Positions 57,786-64,000 of a stretch of DNA of 64,000 nucleotides are shown piece after piece; within the stretch, counting starts at the first letter, position 1, and the number at the start of each line of letters is the position of its first letter. A program made the position numbers and the translations under genes. The DNA lies in assembly GCF_000730425.1 (NCBI RefSeq), contig NZ_CP008896.1, positions 3,224,001 through 3,288,000 of the forward strand, given 5' to 3'. Source of the stretch: Pseudomonas fluorescens. GTDB taxonomy: Bacteria; Pseudomonadota; Gammaproteobacteria; Pseudomonadales; Pseudomonadaceae. Below the pieces are notes generated by a model that saw only the letters and a program-made list of their open reading frames with translations, had not been told where the DNA came from and searched no databases.

Positions 57786-58676
57786 ATGAACTTCAAAGCT
57801 CTTCCCCTCGTCCTTAGCATTGCTTGCGCGGCAGGGGCCACCACGGCATTCGCGGAAACAACTACGCCGAAGCCGTCTGATGCATCTCATAAAGTGGGTT
57901 TGCAGGAAATTCGTAACGCCACCGTAAAAATCTCCTACGGCGGCACCACCTTCCTGATCGACCCGATGCTTGCCAAGAAGGGAGCGTATCCAGGATTTGA
58001 AAATACCTATCGGAGCAACCTTCGCAATCCATTGGTTGATCTGACCGAGTCGCCCGAAAAAGTGATCTCTGGTGTTGACGCCGTCATCGTCACTCATACG
58101 CATCTTGACCACTGGGACGATGCCGCACAAAAAGCACTGCCGAAAGACATCCCTCTGTTCACGCAGCATGAGGACGATGCGAAGTTAATTCGCTCCCAAG
58201 GTTTCAGGAATGTGCGCGTACTGACTGACGAAGCTGAATTCGGCGGCGTCAAAATCACCAAGACCGGTGGTCAGCATGGCACCGACGAAATGTATGCAGT
58301 ACCCGCTTTAGCGAAGCCTCTTGGCGAAGCAATGGGCGTCGTTTTTCAAGCTACAGGCTACAAGACCCTTTATCTAGCCGGTGACACTGTCTGGCGTAAA
58401 GAGGTCGACCAGACCATTGAGAAATATCATCCCGAAGTCATCGTACTGAATGCTGGGAAAGCAATGATGACCGGCTATACGGGATCGATCATCATGGGCG
58501 AGGAAGACGTTTTACGCGCCTCAAAGGCTGCGAAGGACGCGAAAATCGTCGCAGTGCACATGGATGCAATTAACCACATGTCCCTGAGTCGTGAAGAGCT
58601 GCGCACATACGTCAAGAAGCAAGGTATCGAGAGCCGGGTCGATATTCCGGAAGACGGCGCTTCACTGGAGTTCTGA
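57786..58676 (+). CDS. Secreted metallo-beta-lactamase-fold hydrolase
   Basis: 296 residues with a signal peptide (MNFKALPLVLSIACAAGATTAFA) and an MBL-fold domain: THTHLDHWD metal motif, GGQHGTDEM, AGDTVWR and the late HMDAINHMSLSR. The fold is the UlaG-like branch, but the substrate is unknown. It starts 230 bases from the divergent GlxA-type regulator and is followed 100 bases on by an isochorismatase-family gene. Confidence 0.85.
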   Translation: MNFKALPLVLSIACAAGATTAFAETTTPKPSDASHKVGLQEIRNATVKISYGGTTFLIDPMLAKKGAYPGFENTYRSNLRNPLVDLTESPEKVISGVDAVIVTHTHLDHWDDAAQKALPKDIPLFTQHEDDAKLIRSQGFRNVRVLTDEAEFGGVKITKTGGQHGTDEMYAVPALAKPLGEAMGVVFQATGYKTLYLAGDTVWRKEVDQTIEKYHPEVIVLNAGKAMMTGYTGSIIMGEEDVLRASKAAKDAKIVAVHMDAINHMSLSREELRTYVKKQGIESRVDIPEDGASLEF

Positions 58677-58776
58677 CTCAAACCTTTTAGGTTCGGAATA
58701 AGGCAGGTGCTCTACCTGCCGACCTGAGCCTTCACCACCAATCCCTATGCTCGGATAATTTGACCGGAGATCGTTC

Positions 58777-59319
58777 ATGAAACGTGGCCTTGTAGTAGTT
58801 GATCTGCAAAACGAATACCTGCCCACTGGCAAGCTGCCTTTGACCGGCATCGACACCGCTGTCGAGAATGCTATCCGGGTGATCAGCCACTCCCGTGATA
58901 AGGGATTTCCTGTTTTCCACATACGACATGAGTCCGCTGAAGGTGCTCCGATCTTTGCAAAGGGATCCACTGGTGCGGAAATTCAACCAGATGTAGCTCC
59001 ACAAGGTAATGAACCTGTAATCGTAAAAAAACACATCAACGCCTTCAGGGAAACTGATCTGAAGCAGCAGTTGGAAGCCGCTGATGTTCAGGAAATCGTA
59101 GTCATAGGCGCGATGAGCCACATGTGCATCGACGCAGTAGTACGTGCGGCGGTGGATATGGGTTATCCGGTTACTGTGCTGCACGATGCCTGCGCCACTT
59201 TGGATCTCACATTTGGTGGTGTAAACGTTCCAGCCGCTCATGCACATGCAACGATGATGGCAGCCTTTGAGTTCGGCTATGCCACCGTCAAATCGGTGGA
59301 CGAGTACCTGTCGGTCTAA
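58777..59319 (+). CDS. Isochorismatase-family cysteine hydrolase
   Basis: 180 residues with the catalytic triad visible: D9 in VVVDLQNEY, K84 in VIVKKHINAF and C117 in GAMSHMCIDAVVRAA. The family hydrolyses amides or vinyl ethers such as nicotinamide, ureidoacrylate or isochorismate; this member's substrate cannot be told. It likely shares a regulon with the preceding MBL gene and the GlxA regulator. Confidence 0.88.
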   Translation: MKRGLVVVDLQNEYLPTGKLPLTGIDTAVENAIRVISHSRDKGFPVFHIRHESAEGAPIFAKGSTGAEIQPDVAPQGNEPVIVKKHINAFRETDLKQQLEAADVQEIVVIGAMSHMCIDAVVRAAVDMGYPVTVLHDACATLDLTFGGVNVPAAHAHATMMAAFEFGYATVKSVDEYLSV

Positions 59320-59445
59320 CCGCGCAACGACTTAACTTTGCGGGGCCCCATGGGGCCATCGCTTTCATCATCAACGCACTAGCAATTTGGTGGTTTAGAT
59401 TTACTTAACTTGACGGCGTAATAATTGGCTGAAGCATCGACAGAG

Positions 59446-59474
59446 CCAGGGCCACTTAAAATCAGTGGCCCTGG
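59446..59474. repeat. Perfect 11-bp hairpin after the hydrolase gene
   Basis: CCAGGGCCACT (59446-59456) pairs perfectly with AGTGGCCCTGG (59464-59474). No T-run follows, so it is only a candidate terminator. A second hairpin CGGGGGTGAGCACCCCCG lies at 59523-59540, just before the convergent gene end. Confidence 0.5.
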
Positions 59475-59554
59475 GTTCGGGAAGCTTTCACAGCTTTAGT
59501 GCCTTGTCCGCCGCGATGCCACCGGGGGTGAGCACCCCCGAATCCATCCAGACT

Positions 59555-59833
59555 TCAGAAGTCTTCCTTTTCTTCCCGGATGTCGACCTCGCCCATAGCC
59601 CCCAAATAGATCTTTCGACAGGGCAACTCGGTGATGAATCCGATTTCGAAAAGCATCCTGGGGATATCCCTAAACATGCTCGACACCTCCCATTTCTCAG
59701 TGAACGGCTTCATTGTCTCTGCAACGAATGAGTCTAGGTCGAAGTCCTGCGTTGCGACAAATGGCCCTGCGCGGGCGTACCCTTCGAAAATGCCGGATGA
59801 TATGCAGATGACTTCTCCGGCCTTCACGATCAT
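59555..59833 (-). CDS. Hypothetical protein (92 aa)
   Basis: Not recognised. Begins MIVKAGEVICISSGIFEGYARAG, compact and mixed alpha/beta, with AAGGTGGGG before the ATG. Last of four small reverse-strand genes whose promoter is probably near the XRE regulator. Confidence 0.65.
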   Translation of the reverse strand: MIVKAGEVICISSGIFEGYARAGPFVATQDFDLDSFVAETMKPFTEKWEVSSMFRDIPRMLFEIGFITELPCRKIYLGAMGEVDIREEKEDF

Positions 59834-59886
59834 AACCCCACCTTATGATTGTTCATGGGGCTTCATGGCCAGGATAAACACGACCA

Positions 59887-60270
59887 TTACTGCAACACTT
59901 GCGGGGTGAAATGGCGCATCCCCTGTGAAAGCCGCAGAAACTCCCGCAAGCTCGCACGCCCATTGCCGCGCTGAAACGTCGCGATTACGTACCGCGAGTT
60001 CACGGTTGTCAGTACCCAAAAACGGCCCTCGCGCTCCGCTTTAATCACGTCAGAAGTGCGGATCAAGTGCCCGTCGCCAAACCGCCCATACCGGTCTTTA
60101 CGCTTGTGACCAAACACGACACCTAATCCAGCACGAGCCTTTATGGATACTCCGCAGAGATAGGCTGTTATCGGTTTGTCGAAGCCTTGCGCTTGTGCTT
60201 TTAGGATTCGTGCGAGATCGAAATCTGTATGTCGTTTTCCATGATAATCCACATCCAAAGTATTCAGCAT
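59887..60270 (-). CDS. Hypothetical protein (127 aa)
   Basis: Not recognised. Begins MLNTLDVDYHGKRHTDFDLARI, with AAAGGAGC before the ATG. It is a basic protein; the middle (FGHKRKDRYGRFGDGHLIRTSDV) could form a small beta-rich domain. Same direction as its neighbours. Confidence 0.65.
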   Translation of the reverse strand: MLNTLDVDYHGKRHTDFDLARILKAQAQGFDKPITAYLCGVSIKARAGLGVVFGHKRKDRYGRFGDGHLIRTSDVIKAEREGRFWVLTTVNSRYVIATFQRGNGRASLREFLRLSQGMRHFTPQVLQ

Positions 60271-60360
60271 AATTGTGCTCCTTTCGCAGCCCGTATGGGG
60301 TTACCAGGAAATCCGCACGAAACCATCTGCCCTGATATCGTGCGGGACTCTTGGAAAATT

Positions 60361-60807
60361 TCAGGCTGTACGAATCATGTTCACGTGATAGATCGGACGG
60401 ACGTTGTTCAGTGCATCGCTGCTGAAGCCAGGTTGGTGAGAGCTGTGGTATTTGGAGCCGGTCTCCACCTCCAGCAGGCACACAACACACTCGTTTTGGT
60501 CTTCACCAAGCGTCACTTTGGTCAGTTTCTCCATTCGCCAAACTCCCGTGCCATTCATGTGGGCAGGTGTGACTACTTGCACCTCTGTGATGATCGTCTC
60601 AGCGTCTTGGGAAATCAGGAGTTGCTGAAGTCGAGGTTCGCTGTCGACCATCAGAACCGCCTCTGAAATTCGGCCCTTGGTCTTGGCCTGGACGGTTACG
60701 TGATACCAGTGATTACGAAGCACTTTGGATACCTGATGCCATTGGTACTGACCCTCACCGAACATGCCTGGTAGGCCCAGCATGTCGGCGTCGTGTGTTC
60801 TAAACAT
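60361..60807 (-). CDS. Hypothetical protein (148 aa)
   Basis: Not recognised. Begins MFRTHDADMLGLPGMFGEGQYQ, with AAGGAC before the ATG. The centre has alternating hydrophobic residues typical of a beta-sheet (WYHVTVQAKTKGRISEAVLMVD). Probably co-transcribed with the genes on either side. Confidence 0.65.
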   Translation of the reverse strand: MFRTHDADMLGLPGMFGEGQYQWHQVSKVLRNHWYHVTVQAKTKGRISEAVLMVDSEPRLQQLLISQDAETIITEVQVVTPAHMNGTGVWRMEKLTKVTLGEDQNECVVCLLEVETGSKYHSSHQPGFSSDALNNVRPIYHVNMIRTA

Positions 60808-60849
60808 CGTATGTCCTTGGCCTGAAGGGGCTCCGATATAGAGCGCAGG

Positions 60850-61242
60850 TTAGAAGAGGGAGAAAACGTCTTTCAGGCTTGCGAGCTGTTCATGACCAGG
60901 GCCAATCAATACGTAAACAGAGTTTCTGGTCTCGAACGCAATACCGTCGTGGAGACCGGTGCACATGCTTGAACGAACCCAATCGCCGCGTTCGAAACGG
61001 CCTTGGCTGTCCTCGGCCACGTTGTGAGCAAACAGGATCATCGGGAGCTGGCCCGCTGCATGACATTTGAAGAGTTCGTCGCGGGTGACTTCAATGCGAA
61101 ATATTGTCCAGTCGCGGACTAGGCAGTAAGGCTTTTTAGGAAAGCGTTCGACTGCTAAAGCTCGAGCTGCAGAGGTGCTCGACAGGCCCTCAAGTGGTGT
61201 CCGTGGCGCATTCATGAAGTCGGGTTCTTCGACGCTAGCCAT
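60850..61242 (-). CDS. Hypothetical protein (130 aa)
   Basis: Begins MASVEEPDFMNAPRTPLEGL at 61242, with AAAGGAAG before the ATG. The frame opens at 61326, but the extension has no ribosome-binding site. The C-terminal part (ILFAHNVAEDSQGRFERGDWVRSS; NSVYVLIGPGHEQLASL) suggests a small conserved domain seen in Pseudomonas islands, which I cannot name. First gene of the reverse-strand run, divergent from the XRE gene. Confidence 0.65.
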   Translation of the reverse strand: MASVEEPDFMNAPRTPLEGLSSTSAARALAVERFPKKPYCLVRDWTIFRIEVTRDELFKCHAAGQLPMILFAHNVAEDSQGRFERGDWVRSSMCTGLHDGIAFETRNSVYVLIGPGHEQLASLKDVFSLF

Positions 61243-61391
61243 AGGGCTTCCTTTCATTAATAACCGGGAAATTGACAATTCAATCCCGCTTGTTGTCGCT
61301 CGCACTCGAGCAGATGGCTCCCGCAAGCAAGGTGCTTAGCTCCGCTTACGGATGTATATGCATCGAAAAGCAGGCCTCAAAAACGCTGATG

Positions 61392-61427
61392 GCACCGTAA
61401 TACGGATCATAGCCCGTGTTATGGTGC
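61392..61427. promoter_or_regulatory. Candidate operator between the XRE gene and the divergent run
   Basis: GCACCGTAATACGG (61392-61405) and CCGTGTTATGGTGC (61414-61427) form an inverted repeat matching at 12 of 14 positions with an 8-base spacer, 43 bases before the XRE start. The length and symmetry suit a dimeric HTH repressor, most simply the adjacent XRE protein. Confidence 0.55.
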
Positions 61428-61469
61428 ATCGCAATATGGCCTTATCCTCGATTTGCGTGGGGAAATGTC

Positions 61470-61949
61470 ATGGAGGCCGCAGAAGCCCTAGCTGTAGTGG
61501 TGCGAGCACTGCGTAGAAAAAAAGGTCTTACGCAAGAAAACCTGATCACTATTGACCGTTCCTATTGGGGCCGAATTGAGCGTGGGGAGGTGAACATCAC
61601 GATTGATGTGCTCATTCGTCTCGCAGCGCTGCTTGAGGTTGAGCCGGCCTCATTGATTCTCATGGCGACGTGTCTACAGTCCAACGAGCCGCTTAGGGAG
61701 GGGCTGAAGCGTTTGAATAAGCAACTAAATAGGATAAAAAAGGACAGCGTAGATATTGAGATGGAGTCGTTGGTAAGTGCAGGGAAGCTTCCTCCTGGTC
61801 GACCGGCGCGATCCGGAGCAGCGCAGAAAGCCGCAGAGGCAAATCGCCTGAACAGTGAGGGAGTGTCAGTGACTGAGATATCGGAAGCGTTGGGTCTGTC
61901 TAAAACTACTATTCGTAGGTATTTGACCAGCAAGTCCGAACAGGCCTGA
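61470..61949 (+). CDS. XRE family transcriptional regulator with second HTH
   Basis: 159 residues from MEAAEALAVVVRALRRKKGLTQE. The N-terminal domain (about 5-65) is a Cro/C1-type HTH (LTQENLITIDRSYWGRIERGEV). A charged linker follows, and the C-terminal 35 residues form a resolvase-type HTH (GVSVTEISEALGLSKTTIRRYL). Two DNA-binding motifs in one small protein are uncommon. TGGGGA precedes the ATG. It likely regulates itself and the divergent genes. Confidence 0.8.
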   Translation: MEAAEALAVVVRALRRKKGLTQENLITIDRSYWGRIERGEVNITIDVLIRLAALLEVEPASLILMATCLQSNEPLREGLKRLNKQLNRIKKDSVDIEMESLVSAGKLPPGRPARSGAAQKAAEANRLNSEGVSVTEISEALGLSKTTIRRYLTSKSEQA

Positions 61950-62039
61950 TTTTTGAATGACCAGCACCAGGCTGAAGATGCCTCAGGAAGGTATGCTGTG
62001 GAAGACAGCTTTAGCTCACCTTGGCCTCTTAGGACTTCA

Positions 62040-62501
62040 TCACCCTTTCTTCAGATCGCTTTCGGTGAACATGCTAGCGATGATACGGGCGTCAAGAAGA
62101 GCGTGATGCGGAAGCGGAACCCCGTCACTTGTGGCATCCAGAGTGGTGCCGTCAGTGGGGTAATTCCGGACGTTCCTTGGCCATTTACCATCGTCATATG
62201 CGAGTTCGCAGAAAAGCTCCCAGTCGTACTGTGGAGCGTCTGTGACAATCTCCAGAACTTCGTCGAACGAGGCTAGGAAATCGAGCAGTGCACTTCTTGC
62301 CCCGATAGTAGGTTGTGCATTGCCACCGCCCCATAGCTGCGGAAGAACGATCTCTACGACGAAGTCGCTGCAATCTTCCTCTCGCCATGTGTCGACCAAT
62401 TCCACGTAGAATTCGCGTCCATCCTCAGCTACCAGTGCGAGTGATATCAGCTTCGCTGTGGCTGAGAGCCGGGTAAACTCGCAATCAAGAAAGAGCCTCA
62501 T
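62040..62501 (-). CDS. DEDDh 3'-5' exonuclease-like protein
   Basis: 153 residues starting MRLFLDCEFTRLS. D6 and E8 form the first exonuclease motif; D88 or D93 lies in the middle (IVTDAPQYDWELF); H133 and D137 (PHHALLDARIIA) form the last motif, giving a DEDDh pattern similar to RNase AS and other 3'-5' exoribonuclease-like proteins found on mobile elements. The substrate is not known. It is convergent with the XRE gene and divergent from the next. Confidence 0.75.
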   Translation of the reverse strand: MRLFLDCEFTRLSATAKLISLALVAEDGREFYVELVDTWREEDCSDFVVEIVLPQLWGGGNAQPTIGARSALLDFLASFDEVLEIVTDAPQYDWELFCELAYDDGKWPRNVRNYPTDGTTLDATSDGVPLPHHALLDARIIASMFTESDLKKG

Positions 62502-62515
62502 GTTGGAACTCCGTT

Positions 62516-62881
62516 ATGACTAGGGCTCGCCTGGATATGGCGCAGGAGGGTCAGTTATGGGAGATGGCCCTCGAGCATCTCGGCTCAGACGGACTCCTCC
62601 AAGCGGTCATAGAAATGTGGAGCCGCGCCGGGTGCCCGTCCAGACCAGTCGTTGAGCATCTATCCCACGACAAGGTTAGCCAAGAAGTCTTGAATATACT
62701 GAAAATTGCCCAGGAACGAGTCGGTGCCTTCGTACCGGGTCGAATTCGGGCTGCAGGCACAGTCACCTTATACGCTCGTCACGCCAGCAGCTTGGTTGAT
62801 GGGCTCATCACATTGCTACCAAAGGCGCAGCTTTCGCGTGCCCTGCGAGGCTCATGTATTGAAATCGAACTGGGGATTTAA
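62516..62881 (+). CDS. Hypothetical protein (121 aa)
   Basis: Mostly helical protein, not recognised, beginning MTRARLDMAQEGQLWEMALEHL; the ATG at 62537 is an alternative. No strong ribosome-binding site is seen for the first ATG. It lies only 14 bases from the divergent exonuclease-like gene. Confidence 0.5.
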   Translation: MTRARLDMAQEGQLWEMALEHLGSDGLLQAVIEMWSRAGCPSRPVVEHLSHDKVSQEVLNILKIAQERVGAFVPGRIRAAGTVTLYARHASSLVDGLITLLPKAQLSRALRGSCIEIELGI

Positions 62882-62967
62882 CGTCCAAGCAGTTTCCCGA
62901 TGGACGCCGGTCAGCAGCAATCCTTGTAGAATTTTACCAGTGAAGTGCCACCCCTTTGAGATGCTCT

Positions 62968-63303
62968 ATGAACTCTGAATTAACCGAAGAAGAAATGCGT
63001 CGTGCCCTTTTTGGTACGCCTCAGCCAAAGGAGCAAGTTTCTACTCCGCTAGTGCTGGAGCCTGTGCCAGAGATCGTTTTCACGAAGCCCGCAGAGGCTC
63101 CACTAGCCAAGAAGAAAGTGACGAAGGCGTTTACGCCCAGGCTGCGGGTCACGCTCCGGGTTGGGAACGAGTTTGAGGGGAAAATGACCGAGTTGATTCA
63201 CGAGGCTGATACGTTGAGCTCGTTGCTTGCGGAGCAGGAGGCCGTGAGGGCTGCAAGGAAGAAGTACAAATATGTTGAGGTCGTATCAGTCAGATCGATG
63301 TAG
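62968..63303 (+). CDS. Hypothetical protein (111 aa)
   Basis: Begins MNSELTEEEMRRALFGTPQPK. A proline-rich linker (about 20-45) joins an N-terminal helix to a basic domain with PRLRVTLRVGNEFEGKMTELIHE, and a helical end follows. Similar small proteins occur on Pseudomonas integrative elements, though I cannot name the family. The preceding in-frame ATG at 62956 lacks support. Confidence 0.6.
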   Translation: MNSELTEEEMRRALFGTPQPKEQVSTPLVLEPVPEIVFTKPAEAPLAKKKVTKAFTPRLRVTLRVGNEFEGKMTELIHEADTLSSLLAEQEAVRAARKKYKYVEVVSVRSM

Positions 63304-63420
63304 AGGCCTAGCTGAACTACTCAGGCGAATGGTGGCGCTCATAACATCTTCACATTTCGACCATGTCCAAGGCTGATCTAAAAAGGGTAATGTTCAGCTT
63401 TCGAATCAGGGACGACTTGC

Positions 63421-63972
63421 ATGGCTTTGAAAATCCGTACGGCGACGGTAGCAGACGCTGTAGCCATCCAGCGCATTTACGCCCCCATCGTTTCGACAAC
63501 GGCCATCTCGTTCGAAGAGATTCCGCCAAGCGCTGAGGAAATCGCTCAGCGAATAGCGACAACGCTTTTGACATATCCCTACTTGGTGGCCGAAGAAGGT
63601 GGGGAGATCAAGGGCTATGCCTACGCAAGCCAGCATCGCGCTCGTCCGGCCTACCGATGGGCTGTGGACGTGACGGTGTATATAGCCGAGTCGGCTCGCC
63701 GGCAGGGCGTTGGCCGTGAACTCTATGAAACCTTGCTTCCGATTCTCGAAAAGCAGAGGTTTCGCGCAGCTTACGCCGGAATTGCGCAGCCCAATGAAGG
63801 AAGTGTCGGTCTGCACGAGTCGCTAGGATTCGTACACATTGGGACGTATCCAGAAGTGGGCTTCAAGCTTGGAAAATGGCACGACGTCGGTTACTGGAGG
63901 CTTGGGCTGTGTCAGGCAACCCCTCCGTTGGAACCCATTCTTTTCCCCAAGCTTGAGGTTGCATCGCAGTAG
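63421..63972 (+). CDS. GNAT N-acetyltransferase, phosphinothricin/methionine-sulfoximine type
   Basis: 183 residues of the Pat/MddA group, which acetylates the amino group of phosphinothricin or methionine sulfoximine. Motifs: IRTATVADAVAIQRIYAPIV at the start, TTAISFEEIPPS, the acetyl-CoA loop RRQGVGRELY, and the late LHESLGFVHIGTYPEVGFKLGKWHDVGYW that is characteristic of this group. It could confer resistance to such toxic glutamate analogues. Confidence 0.9.
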   Translation: MALKIRTATVADAVAIQRIYAPIVSTTAISFEEIPPSAEEIAQRIATTLLTYPYLVAEEGGEIKGYAYASQHRARPAYRWAVDVTVYIAESARRQGVGRELYETLLPILEKQRFRAAYAGIAQPNEGSVGLHESLGFVHIGTYPEVGFKLGKWHDVGYWRLGLCQATPPLEPILFPKLEVASQ

Positions 63973-64000
63973 GTTCACTCGCTGTGCGTTGTGACTATCA

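Noticed and set aside
25482..64000. A right-hand attachment site with the missing 3' half of the truncated tRNA.
   Set aside because: I looked for CCTACTAGGCCC-like sequence on both strands and did not find it, so the right junction is probably outside the window; I cannot exclude a diverged copy.

Overview
The window reads as chromosome from the Pseudomonas fluorescens group. The evidence is the GC-rich core block lptD-surA-pdxA-rsmA-apaG-apaH-glpE, the prkA-yeaH-spoVR cluster, cca, folK/folB, plsY/tsaD, rpsU-dnaG-rpoD, Pseudomonas-type REP doublets in the core intergenic gaps, and a mobile island placed directly after the rpoD-linked tRNA gene.

Positions 1-25425 are conserved core. The genes cover outer-membrane assembly (LptD, SurA), PLP synthesis (PdxA), ribosome maturation (RsmA), Ap4A hydrolysis (ApaH), a rhodanese (GlpE), the PrkA/YeaH/SpoVR stress module, tRNA CCA addition, folate synthesis, phospholipid synthesis, tRNA t6A modification, and the macromolecular synthesis operon rpsU-dnaG-rpoD. 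A large membrane GGDEF-EAL sensor closes the block.

At 25426-25481 a CAT-anticodon tRNA gene is cut off inside its T-loop. From there to the window end the DNA is visibly richer in A+T and carries accessory genes, so it is an integrated island whose right junction I could not find in the window. The left end carries a complete but divergent second CAT tRNA. Then comes a translationally coupled five-gene operon: two tyrosine recombinases (471 and 1078 aa), two coiled-coil proteins and a RecD2-like helicase. The first four resemble the ginABCD recombination module described for GInt islands, as I recall it; the helicase is coupled as a fifth gene.

Cargo follows in blocks. 33.8-40.5 kb holds mostly unrecognised genes, including a papain-like cysteine-peptidase protein of about 737 aa and a CoiA-like nuclease, plus a direct repeat of about 102 bp. 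40.6-42.9 kb is chromate resistance (chrB-chrA). 43-55.8 kb is a nickel/cobalt-type metal cassette: an NreB-like MFS exporter, a CzcCBA-type RND efflux system, an OprD-like porin with a frameshift, an RcnR/CsoR-family repressor, and a HupE-like operon ending in a His-rich mini-lipoprotein. Two nearly identical 19-bp palindromes, one before the MFS gene and one between the repressor and the HupE operon, suggest one repressor controls the cassette.

55.8-56.4 kb holds remnants of kup and of a D-2-hydroxyglutarate dehydrogenase gene. 56.5-59.3 kb is a GlxA-type regulator divergent from a secreted metallo-beta-lactamase-fold protein and an isochorismatase-family hydrolase. 59.5-64 kb contains small unrecognised genes, an XRE regulator with a candidate operator, a DEDDh exonuclease-like protein and a phosphinothricin-type N-acetyltransferase.
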